A stretch of 23,698 nucleotides of DNA, from positions 1 to 23,698 of the forward strand of contig JAFGKO010000038.1 of NCBI GenBank assembly GCA_016928525.1, read 5' to 3'. Shown here piece after piece: positions 15,313 through 22,525 of the stretch. Both the position numbers and the translations under genes were made by a program. The stretch comes from Anaerolineales bacterium (GTDB lineage: Bacteria > Chloroflexota > Anaerolineae > Anaerolineales > Villigracilaceae). The notes beneath the pieces were generated by a model. The model was given only the letters and a program-made list of their open reading frames with translations. It had not been told where the DNA came from and did no database searches. Position 1 is the first letter of the stretch; each line of letters begins with the position of its first letter.

Positions 15313-16618
15313 TGTGTTTGGGTTGGGGTATGTCGGGACCGTTTCAGCCGGATGCCTGGCTGATCTGGGTCATGAGGTAATTGGCGTAGATGTGAATCCA
15401 GTTAAGGTTGACATGATCAACGCCGGTAAAAGCCCGATCATAGAGGCTGGTCTAAGCGATTTCATAGCCAAAGGAAGTCATAGCGGACGCATCAAGGCTA
15501 CTACTGTGGCCTCTGAAGCTATTTACGCCTCAGACGTTTCCCTTGTCTGTGTAGGCACACCCAGCGCAAGCAATGGGGATCTCGATTTGAGTTATGTGTT
15601 GCGAGTTTGCCAGGAGATCGGCGAGGCCCTGGCCCGGAAAGATTCTTATCACGTGGTCATCTTGCGCAGCACCATGTTGCCCGGCAGCACCGAAGAAAAG
15701 GTAATCCCCGTCCTGGAGAAAGCCTCCGGAAAGAAGGCCGGGCAAGATTTCGGGGTCTGCTTCAACCCCGAATTCCTGCGCGAGGGGACCGCTGTCCACG
15801 ATTTCCATCATCCTCCCTTTACTCTGATCGGGCAATACGATCCACGCGGTGCCGAGACTGCTACTAAGTTATACAAATCCATCTCGGCGCCTCTTCGAAT
15901 CACACCCTTGAGAGTGGCTGAGATGGTCAAATACGCAAATAATACCTTCCACGCCCTGAAAGTGGTATTTGCCAATGAAATCGGGAATATCTGTAAGGAG
16001 TGCGGGATCGACAGCCACCAGGTGATGGAAATCTTCTGCATGGATGATAGGCTAAATTTGTCGCCCTACTATTTGAAGCCCGGCTTCGCCTTCGGCGGCT
16101 CCTGCTTGCCTAAAGATTTGCGTGCGTTGCTCTACCTCGGTCATCACCTCGATCTTCAATTGCCAGTGCTCGAGGCCATTTTGCCAAGCAACGAACTCCA
16201 AATCAGACGAGGATTTGAGCTAATCCGAAAAACGGGTAGCAAAAACATAGGCATATTGGGTTTCAGTTTCAAAGCAGGTACGGATGATCTGCGAGAAAGC
16301 CCGCAAGTGGAATTGATCGAGATGCTCGTTGGTAAAGGTTACCAGATAAAAGTCTTTGATAGAAACGTCTCTCTTGCGCAGCTCTATGGGGCCAACCGGG
16401 CTTATATCGAACGCGAAATACCACACATTGCTTCTTTGATGTGCCAGTCAATAGAGGAGGTATTAGAGAGTAGCGAGGTGATCGTCATCGGCAATAAAGC
16501 GCCTGAATTTCGCCCGGTTATCGATCAAATCAGGCAAGATCAGATCGTGATCGACCTCGCGCGCATTACAGACGATATTGGGCAGGCAAACACTCAATAC
16601 CAGGGCATTTGCTGGTAG
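15302..16618 (+). CDS. algD: AlgD-like GDP-mannose 6-dehydrogenase (UDP-glucose/GDP-mannose dehydrogenase family)
   Basis: A 438-residue NAD-dependent nucleotide-sugar dehydrogenase, close to the 436 residues of Pseudomonas AlgD. The NAD Rossmann motif is GLGYVG (7-12), with GHEVIGVDVNPVKVDMIN after it. AlgD-like stretches include GKSPIIEAGL, VGTPSASNGDLDL, LRSTMLPGS and NPEFLREGTA. The catalytic cysteine is C268 in FGGSCLPKDLRAL, the same residue number as AlgD Cys268. It should oxidise GDP-mannose (or another NDP-hexose) twice to the uronate, supplying mannuronic-type acid for the polymer. Which nucleotide sugar it uses cannot be fixed from sequence; UDP-sugar dehydrogenases share the fold, but the 'CAGCL..GHEVIGVD' and 'GKSPI.E.GL' pattern favours the GDP-mannose subgroup. 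Overlap with the upstream GT4 indicates coupling. The gene symbol is by similarity only. Confidence 0.85.
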   Translation: MKISVFGLGYVGTVSAGCLADLGHEVIGVDVNPVKVDMINAGKSPIIEAGLSDFIAKGSHSGRIKATTVASEAIYASDVSLVCVGTPSASNGDLDLSYVLRVCQEIGEALARKDSYHVVILRSTMLPGSTEEKVIPVLEKASGKKAGQDFGVCFNPEFLREGTAVHDFHHPPFTLIGQYDPRGAETATKLYKSISAPLRITPLRVAEMVKYANNTFHALKVVFANEIGNICKECGIDSHQVMEIFCMDDRLNLSPYYLKPGFAFGGSCLPKDLRALLYLGHHLDLQLPVLEAILPSNELQIRRGFELIRKTGSKNIGILGFSFKAGTDDLRESPQVELIEMLVGKGYQIKVFDRNVSLAQLYGANRAYIEREIPHIASLMCQSIEEVLESSEVIVIGNKAPEFRPVIDQIRQDQIVIDLARITDDIGQANTQYQGICW

Positions 16619-16629
16619 AGGTTTAAGCT

Positions 16630-17910
16630 TTGAACCCTATTTCTATTGCCTTGAAGGGGAAGGGGCTGCTCAAGGCCTTTCGCCGCGCGGCAACTATCAA
16701 CCAACGCTACGGTATAAACGCAAATAAATTGGACCGAGTCCTGGCGCAGTATATATCAACACTCGCAAAATTCAAATGTCATGCCACTTTTCCAATCCCT
16801 GCGATCGTGCTTCGTCGTCACGCGAAAACACTCTACAAATACCAGGAAAGCGGCGCTGAATTTGCAGTCCATGGCTACGCTCACGTGGACCACTCACAGC
16901 TCTCCCTGGAAGAACACACTATCGCGCTTAGATTATCCAGGCAGACCTGGGATCAGCACGGGATCATAGGGCGTGGATTTCGAGGCCCTTACCTGCGTTA
17001 TAACGCGCAAACATTGGAGGCGCTGCGCCAGGAAAGGTTTTCTTACGACAGCAGCCAGGCGCTCTATTGGCCAGTTCCCGGCGAGATAGAGACAGCAGCT
17101 TACCTTCTGGCCAGAGAGTTTTACAGAGCGTTCCCAGCCGACAGCTTCCCATCGTTGCCCGGCCTGGAAGAAGGCCTGGTACGCATCCCTTATAGCCTGC
17201 CCGATGATGAGGCGCTGGTAGAACGATTGGCGCTTCAATCGCCCGAACAAATGAGGGAAATCTGGCTGGCAATTTTGCAGCGCACCTATGACTCGGGCGA
17301 GCTTTTCACGCTGGGGTTGCATCCCGAACGCTTCCTTTTCTGCCGGGAAGCGCTGATAGCGGTACTGGAAAAGGCGCGCCAGCTTGAACCCAAAGTATGG
17401 ATCGCCCGTCTGGATGAAATCGATCGCTGGTGGCGAGCACGCAGCACGGCGATAGTCGCCTTGGAGGACCAACCGGGAGCAATCCAGATCTCGGTTTCCG
17501 GCCCCGAGGGATTGACCGTATTGGCTCGTTCGGTGGAAGTGGATGCGCCTACAGATATCTGGGCAAATGGTTACCGGCGAGTAATAGCTGCTTCTTTTTC
17601 TGTAGCCTGCGCTCAACGGCCGTTTATCGGAATCCATCCAGGTGCATCGTCCGCACTAACCAATTTCTTGCAGCAACAGGGATACATCATCGAGGTCAGC
17701 GATCAGAAACCGCTTTACACACATTACATCGATTGGATAGAGCTTGATCCAAAAGACCAACGCTCGCTGTTATCACAAATTGAGGGCAGTGATCGCCCCC
17801 TGGTGCGGTTCGGGCGCTGGCCTGATGGCGCCCACAGCGCACTCTCCATCACCGGCGACATCGACGCCCTGACCGTATTGGATTACGGCCTGCGCTTCCT
17901 GGGAAAGTGA
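16630..17910 (+). CDS. Polysaccharide deacetylase, apparently circularly permuted NodB domain
   Basis: A 426-residue protein. The N-terminal 250 residues resemble a NodB domain that lacks its first strand: FKCHATFPIPAIVL, then motif 2 HGYAHVDH (H81, H85), motif 3 RGPYLRY (R118) and LGLHPERF (H231). The expected N-terminal Asp motif is absent. Instead ALSITGDIDALTVLDYG, a good motif 1 with D410 and D412, lies at the extreme C-terminus, 14 residues before the end, after an intervening beta-rich segment of about 150 residues (about 255-400). Read cyclically the motifs restore the CE4 order, so I infer circular permutation; loss or displacement of an exon-like segment is an alternative. Start TTG16630 is preceded by AGAGG about 7 bases upstream. 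The role is probably glycan N-deacetylation. The stop is 7 bases before the FemAB-like start. Confidence 0.75.
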   Translation: MNPISIALKGKGLLKAFRRAATINQRYGINANKLDRVLAQYISTLAKFKCHATFPIPAIVLRRHAKTLYKYQESGAEFAVHGYAHVDHSQLSLEEHTIALRLSRQTWDQHGIIGRGFRGPYLRYNAQTLEALRQERFSYDSSQALYWPVPGEIETAAYLLAREFYRAFPADSFPSLPGLEEGLVRIPYSLPDDEALVERLALQSPEQMREIWLAILQRTYDSGELFTLGLHPERFLFCREALIAVLEKARQLEPKVWIARLDEIDRWWRARSTAIVALEDQPGAIQISVSGPEGLTVLARSVEVDAPTDIWANGYRRVIAASFSVACAQRPFIGIHPGASSALTNFLQQQGYIIEVSDQKPLYTHYIDWIELDPKDQRSLLSQIEGSDRPLVRFGRWPDGAHSALSITGDIDALTVLDYGLRFLGK

Positions 17911-17917
17911 TGGCGCC

Positions 17918-18931
17918 ATGAACATCACGATCCAAAACTCCCTGCCCGAGGATATTTGGAGAAAGTTCGTATCCGAACATCCACATGGGAATATCTTCCA
18001 CACCCCAGAGATGTTCAAAGTATTCGGGAGCGCGCGTGGACACAGTCCAAGCCTGTGGGCAGCGGTCGACAATGAAAAAGGTGTACTGGCGTTGCTGCTG
18101 CCCGTCCAGATCGTACTGAGCCAGCTGCTACAACGCTTCACATCCAGGGCAGTCGCTTATGGCAGCGTGCTTTGTGACCTCAGCCAGGATGGTCATGAAG
18201 CTTTGGGATTGCTCCTGCAAACCTACCAGCGCGAAATCGGTGCTAAGCTGCTGTTTACTGAACTGCGCAACCTTTCCGACCTCGAAGCCATCCAACCTGT
18301 CTTGCAAGTTTCAGGTTTCACCTTCGAGGAGCATCTAAACTACCTGGTCAACCTCGACCAACCTTTGGAAAATATCCTTCAGGGTATCGGCAGCCGCACG
18401 CGCAAGAACATCCGGCGCGGCCTGAGAAGGCAAAACGTGCTCATCGAGCAAGTAAGAGATCGGGACAGGTTATCTACCTGCTACAGTTTATTGGAGCAGA
18501 CATATCAAGCAGCGCACGTTCCCCTGGCTCACCCCTCCCTCTTCGAGGCCGCTTTCGACTTGCTCGTTCCAGCAGGCATGGCGCGCTTTACGTTGGGTTA
18601 CGTCGATCGAGCGCCCATCTCGGTCTCGATCGACCTGTTATATAAAAACGTAATCTACGGTTGGTACGGCGCTACAGATCGAGCCTACAGCTCATATAAT
18701 CCCACCGAGATGGTCACATGGGATCTCTTCCGCTGGGGCGCTGAAAATAACTACCGCCTGTATGATTTTGGCGGCGCAGGCAAAACTGATGAGAAGTATG
18801 GTGTGCGCGATTTCAAGGCAAAGTTCGGAGGCGACCTGGTAAACTATGGCCGTAATATATATGTACACACCCCAACACGAATGAAGATCAGCCAGAAAGT
18901 CTATTCTTTGATAAGACGTGTATTATACTAA
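17918..18931 (+). CDS. FemAB/GNAT-fold transferase (Acetyltransf_6/BioF2-like)
   Basis: A 337-residue soluble protein with the FemAB-like double GNAT pattern. The N-half has FHTPEMFKVFGSARGHSP, the usual 'f.tp.w......'. The middle has a basic stretch RTRKNIRRGLRRQNV (about 160-175), which in relatives precedes the second GNAT domain. The C-half has YGWYGATDRAYSSYNPTEMVTWDLFRWG and YDFGGAGKTDEKYGVRDFKAKFGG (F299-G304), the family's closing signature. Known: FemAB proteins transfer aminoacyl groups from tRNA to lipid II, and related GNAT proteins of polysaccharide loci acylate glycans with unknown donors. In exosortase-associated EPS loci a FemAB-like gene often sits beside a deacetylase, as here, but no exosortase is present in the window. 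Inference: it acylates the amine freed by the neighbouring deacetylase. Confidence 0.82.
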   Translation: MNITIQNSLPEDIWRKFVSEHPHGNIFHTPEMFKVFGSARGHSPSLWAAVDNEKGVLALLLPVQIVLSQLLQRFTSRAVAYGSVLCDLSQDGHEALGLLLQTYQREIGAKLLFTELRNLSDLEAIQPVLQVSGFTFEEHLNYLVNLDQPLENILQGIGSRTRKNIRRGLRRQNVLIEQVRDRDRLSTCYSLLEQTYQAAHVPLAHPSLFEAAFDLLVPAGMARFTLGYVDRAPISVSIDLLYKNVIYGWYGATDRAYSSYNPTEMVTWDLFRWGAENNYRLYDFGGAGKTDEKYGVRDFKAKFGGDLVNYGRNIYVHTPTRMKISQKVYSLIRRVLY

Positions 18932-18982
18932 AATGACTCGATACCCGTTGCCTGATCTAGAGCTTGATTTTAGCGCCATCCA

Positions 18983-20107
18983 ATGACTGAGCCATTTTCC
19001 GTCCTGATTCCAGATGGAGAGAGTGATTTTGCCCTGTTTGCGGCGCATTGCCTCGCCCCACACCCAAACGTGAGATTACACGTACTTTCTGTTGAGCGAT
19101 GGGCGTCAATTCGTTTCTCGCGCTTCTGCCATACCTATACATTCAAACGTTTCTTGCTCACCGATGAATCTCTCCCGGAGATCATCACACAGCTGGTCAA
19201 GAAATATGAGATCGATGTTCTCTTGCCAACCGGATCCAATTGGATATCCTATCTCGTCAACAACCGAGATATCTTTTCGAAGTTTGTCGCTATTCCCCCT
19301 CTTCCAGATCCTGCATCCCTGGCGATTGCCGACAATAAGTGGTTATTCGCGCAATTCCTGGAAGATAACCAGCTCCTCGGTCCACCAACGATCCTGGTGA
19401 CAAATGATGATATGTTTTATAACAAGCTACAAGAGATTAAGTTTCCAGTGCTTCTGAAGCCCACGGTGGCGATGGGAGGCGAGGGAATCAAGCGTTTTGA
19501 AACTCCAGCCGAATTGAAATGTTACCTGGAGCAACAGAAGCTTGAAGCGATCAAAGATCAATTCATTGTGCAAAGCCTGTTATCGGGATCTATGTTGGAT
19601 GCGAACATATTATCCGAGCGTGGGAATATGCTGGCACTGACGATACAAAGAGGGATTATCCCTAATCGGCAAAAGTATGCTGCGGCTGGCGCCTTAGAGT
19701 TTATCGAACATGACGAGTTGAAAGAGATAACATACAGGCTAGTCGCCGCTCTTAGCTGGAGCGGGTTCGCCAACGTTGACACTTTGTATGACCGTTCGGA
19801 TAGACAATTCAAGATCCTGGAGGTGAACGCTCGATTCTGGGGCAGCTTGCGAGGCTCCCTGGCGGCAGGGGTCAGCTTCCCTTATCTTGCCTGCCTGGCA
19901 GCGCTAAACATTCCATTCCCTTTGCCACAGCATCATCATGCCCGATATTTTCACTCGAAAACGGCTTTGCGAGAAATTTTATTGAGGCCCTTGAGAAGAA
20001 ATCTCGAAAGCCCTTTCACACTTCGAGAAACCGGAATAGCCTCTCTGCTGGCTGACCCGGTTGCAGAATCGATCAGAGCATTTAGGCAAGAAGTATTAGG
20101 TAGATAA
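18983..20107 (+). CDS. ATP-grasp carboxylate-amine/thiol ligase-like protein
   Basis: A 374-residue cytoplasmic ATP-grasp protein. The N-terminal preATP-grasp Rossmann-like part has LIPDGESDFALFAAHCLA and DVLLPTGSNW. The ATP-grasp part has LLKPTVAMGGEGIKRF (K159, Gly-rich loop 165-168), then a VQSLLSGSMLDANIL segment. It ends with FKILEVNARFWGSL, in which E280 and N282 are the Mg-ATP ligands of the family. Known: such enzymes activate a carboxylate as acyl-phosphate and join it to an amine or thiol. The substrate is not evident. Placed directly after a FemAB-like gene, it may make an amide donor or attach an amino acid to the glycan precursor. The 51-base gap before ATG18983 has no clear ribosome binding site. 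Confidence 0.82.
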   Translation: MTEPFSVLIPDGESDFALFAAHCLAPHPNVRLHVLSVERWASIRFSRFCHTYTFKRFLLTDESLPEIITQLVKKYEIDVLLPTGSNWISYLVNNRDIFSKFVAIPPLPDPASLAIADNKWLFAQFLEDNQLLGPPTILVTNDDMFYNKLQEIKFPVLLKPTVAMGGEGIKRFETPAELKCYLEQQKLEAIKDQFIVQSLLSGSMLDANILSERGNMLALTIQRGIIPNRQKYAAAGALEFIEHDELKEITYRLVAALSWSGFANVDTLYDRSDRQFKILEVNARFWGSLRGSLAAGVSFPYLACLAALNIPFPLPQHHHARYFHSKTALREILLRPLRRNLESPFTLRETGIASLLADPVAESIRAFRQEVLGR

Positions 20108-20113
20108 TTAATT

Positions 20114-21463
20114 ATGGTTACAAAAAGGTATATGCTTTACGCGATTCTATTGTGCGCTTTAGGATTTTGCGTATTCTCGTTATTTGCCTTTTCGAAAATA
20201 AAATCCGAACCGAAAGCTACAATCTCGGTTGCGCAATCAACATCAAACGGAGATGGGAACGCAATCCAGCCAGTAACACCAAACCTAGAAGCAGGTTTGC
20301 ACGAAGCGCAACCTGTCGCTTGCGAAGTTCGCGCTGCCTGGATAAACCCTCTAGCCTTTGGCGGGTATTTTTGCGATGATCCCACTCAGGAAGGCTGCCG
20401 ACCAGTAAAAAGAGGCGAACCAGAAGTTATTGAACGGATCAATGTGCTACTCGATGAGTTACAAAGTGCACACCTGAACACACTCTTGGTTGCCAGCCCA
20501 AGCTTTAACGGCAACTGCGGCTGGGCAAACAGATTTGCCTTTGAAGATTTCATCGAATTAGCCAAACAAAGAGGCTTTTCTCTACATCTTTGGGTGGCAA
20601 ACAAAGAGAGAGCAGATCCCAGTTGCAACGACTCTCAAATGGATTTTACCGATCCACAGGAGAAGTACCGTCAGGCTGATTGGATCATTGGTATGATGGA
20701 TAGGTATGGTAATTACTTCGACGGCGTTCACCTGGATTTCATCAGGTATTCGGATTGGGAGCCCGTAGAGAAAGAAAAAATGTGGTCCGTTGATCCAACA
20801 ACGGGTGAAGAGATCGGTGTCACCGCTACCGTAAAACAAATTTCCCTGGCTCTACGAGAAAACTACCCCGGAAGAAAGCTTACCGCCTCCGTGAAAACTC
20901 TAGCACCAGATTACGCGAGATCTGACCAAAAAGGGAATGAAATTACATGGAAAGAGGACGTCCCTCAGTGGTTTATAGACTGGTTTAATTCAAACCCAGG
21001 AAACTGGTACGCCGTGGCCGAAGAGGATAAGGGGAAAGTGCCGCTGCAGATGAAATACCAACAGGACGCAATCAGCTGGCTTCGGGAGTCTTTTGTCGAT
21101 GGTTTAATGGTAATGGAATTCACGATCGATGATGACCAATGGAACACAGAGTTGGGGTATTGGAAAACCTTCGCGAACTATAAACAAGATAATTTTTGGA
21201 AGGTGTTCATGGGAATAGGGTGGGACAAAAACTTCACGCAAGATCCCGGGCACGTTGTGAGAAAAACAAGACATGGACGAGCTAACGGGCTGAAAGGGTT
21301 CTCGATCTTCCAATTTTCAGCATGGGATGCATCTTTAAACAGCGGAGACGGTGGTTTCGTTGATGATACACTACTCATCAATGCCTTAACCATCGATTCC
21401 GCCGAAAATGATTTTCAGGCCCCATACAAGGATATTGTCCCTTCTTGTCTGGCAACTCAATAG
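20114..21463 (+). CDS. Membrane-anchored GHL10-type glycoside-hydrolase-like protein
   Basis: A 449-residue exported protein with one N-terminal hydrophobic helix (about residues 7-27, LYAILLCALGFCVFSLFAF) and a Ser/Thr/Pro-rich spacer to about residue 65. The TIM-barrel family pattern of GHL10/DUF187 follows: CEVRAAWINPLAF, VIERINVLLDELQSAHLNTLL, then YFDGVHLDFIRYSDWE (D203, H206, D208 region), and SVKTLAPDY. A cysteine follows the anchor helix far downstream, so it is probably a signal-anchor rather than a lipobox. Known: GHL10 proteins are predicted glycan hydrolases, some acting on bacterial envelope polysaccharide. Here it may trim or release the EPS outside the membrane. AGGTAG (20098-20103) overlaps the previous stop region, giving a modest ribosome binding site for ATG20114. 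Confidence 0.8.
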   Translation: MVTKRYMLYAILLCALGFCVFSLFAFSKIKSEPKATISVAQSTSNGDGNAIQPVTPNLEAGLHEAQPVACEVRAAWINPLAFGGYFCDDPTQEGCRPVKRGEPEVIERINVLLDELQSAHLNTLLVASPSFNGNCGWANRFAFEDFIELAKQRGFSLHLWVANKERADPSCNDSQMDFTDPQEKYRQADWIIGMMDRYGNYFDGVHLDFIRYSDWEPVEKEKMWSVDPTTGEEIGVTATVKQISLALRENYPGRKLTASVKTLAPDYARSDQKGNEITWKEDVPQWFIDWFNSNPGNWYAVAEEDKGKVPLQMKYQQDAISWLRESFVDGLMVMEFTIDDDQWNTELGYWKTFANYKQDNFWKVFMGIGWDKNFTQDPGHVVRKTRHGRANGLKGFSIFQFSAWDASLNSGDGGFVDDTLLINALTIDSAENDFQAPYKDIVPSCLATQ

Positions 21464-21508
21464 GCTAAACTGACCAGGCATCTAAATCAGTAACACCGAG
21501 AATAATCC

Positions 21509-22429
21509 ATGAAAATACTAATCGTTAGTTCAATTGACCCAAACGCTATCGAAAGATTACACCAAAAACACCAGGTAGTTTGTGAACTCGGCGCAACAGG
21601 CGACACACTTAGAAAGTTGATCAAAGAATGTGAGGTTCTTATCTTCCGCAGCGGCGTCCGCATCACAGCCGAGGTCATGGAACTCGCTCCGGACTTAAAG
21701 TTGCTCATCCGAGCTGGCTCCGGCATCGATAACCTGGATGTTGAATATGCACAACGACGCGGCCTCAAGCTTGTCAGGATTCCTCAGCCCGGGGCAAAGG
21801 CTGTTGCAGAGCTGAGCTTTGCCTTTATGCTGGCCTTGAGCCGAAACCTGATTGCAGCCGACCGGTTGACTCGCCAGGGCCGTTGGGCCAAGAACGAACT
21901 CACCGGGCAACTCTTGTTAGGTAAAACGCTCGGCGTTGTTGGTGTCGGCAACATCGGTACGCGTGTGAGCGAAGTGGGCGTAGCCTGGGGCATGCATGTG
22001 GTTGGTTGTGTTGAAAACCCATCCGCAATGCGCGCAGAAGATATGAAGAAAATGGGCATTCACCTCACCGATCTGGCCGAGGTCGTCTCCACAGCAGATT
22101 ACGTAAGCATCCACGTGCCACTGAAAGACTCCACGCGCAACCTGATCAACACCGACGTGCTCTCCAAAATGAAACAAGGATCATTCTTGATCAACCTGGC
22201 GCGCGGCGGCGTAGTGGATGAGCAAGCGCTTTATCAAGCCCTGACCGAGGGCAACAGATTGCGCGGCGCGGCTTTGGATGTCCACGCGCAGGAAGGCGGG
22301 GGGAAAATATCGCCCCTGGCTGATCTTCCAAATGTCATCCTGACGCCACACATCGGAGCAGCAGCCGTTGACACGCAGCGCGAGATCGGCGAACGCATCG
22401 TTGAAACGATCGATTCTTTTGAGATTTAG
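21509..22429 (+). CDS. D-isomer-specific 2-hydroxyacid dehydrogenase (phosphoglycerate-dehydrogenase-like)
   Basis: A 306-residue NAD(P)-dependent dehydrogenase of the D-2-hydroxyacid family, without the C-terminal ACT/regulatory domain of full-length SerA. NAD motif GVGNIG (145-150). Catalytic triad: R232 (INLARGGVVDE), E262 (DVHAQEGGGK, replacing the usual DvfexEP) and H281 (LTPHIGAAA). The Glu is followed by Gly-Gly-Gly where most relatives have Pro. Known: such enzymes interconvert 2-keto and 2-hydroxy acids. Next to a phosphoenolpyruvate mutase gene, a plausible substrate is phosphonopyruvate, reduced to phosphonolactate; that branch is known from the valinophos pathway. 3-Phosphoglycerate oxidation for serine synthesis is the conservative alternative. 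The stop is 96 bases before the mutase start. Confidence 0.85.
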   Translation: MKILIVSSIDPNAIERLHQKHQVVCELGATGDTLRKLIKECEVLIFRSGVRITAEVMELAPDLKLLIRAGSGIDNLDVEYAQRRGLKLVRIPQPGAKAVAELSFAFMLALSRNLIAADRLTRQGRWAKNELTGQLLLGKTLGVVGVGNIGTRVSEVGVAWGMHVVGCVENPSAMRAEDMKKMGIHLTDLAEVVSTADYVSIHVPLKDSTRNLINTDVLSKMKQGSFLINLARGGVVDEQALYQALTEGNRLRGAALDVHAQEGGGKISPLADLPNVILTPHIGAAAVDTQREIGERIVETIDSFEI

Positions 22430-22466
22430 CCAGTTTCAACGCACGTGTAGCCACAATAACCGCAGG

Positions 22467-22496
22467 TTGACATTATGAGCAGTTTACAGAGATAGC
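22467..22496 (+). promoter_or_regulatory. Possible promoter before the phosphoenolpyruvate mutase gene, with dyad
   Basis: TTGACA (22467-22472) is a perfect sigma-70-type -35 box, followed at 17-18 bases by only a weak -10-like GATAGC (22491-22496). An exact 6-bp inverted repeat ATGAGC (22475-22480) and GCTCAT (22495-22500) spans the -10 region and could be an operator or chance. It lies in the 96-base gap, the longest non-coding stretch in the 3' module. Confidence 0.3.
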
Positions 22497-22515
22497 TCAT
22501 GTGATCATAGTTCAC

Positions 22516-22521
22516 GGAGGT
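22516..22521 (+). promoter_or_regulatory. Strong ribosome binding site GGAGGT for the phosphoenolpyruvate mutase
   Basis: GGAGGT lies 4 bases before ATG22526 and is one of the best Shine-Dalgarno sites in the window. It fixes the start and suggests efficient independent translation. Confidence 0.75.
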
Positions 22522-22525
22522 AAAA

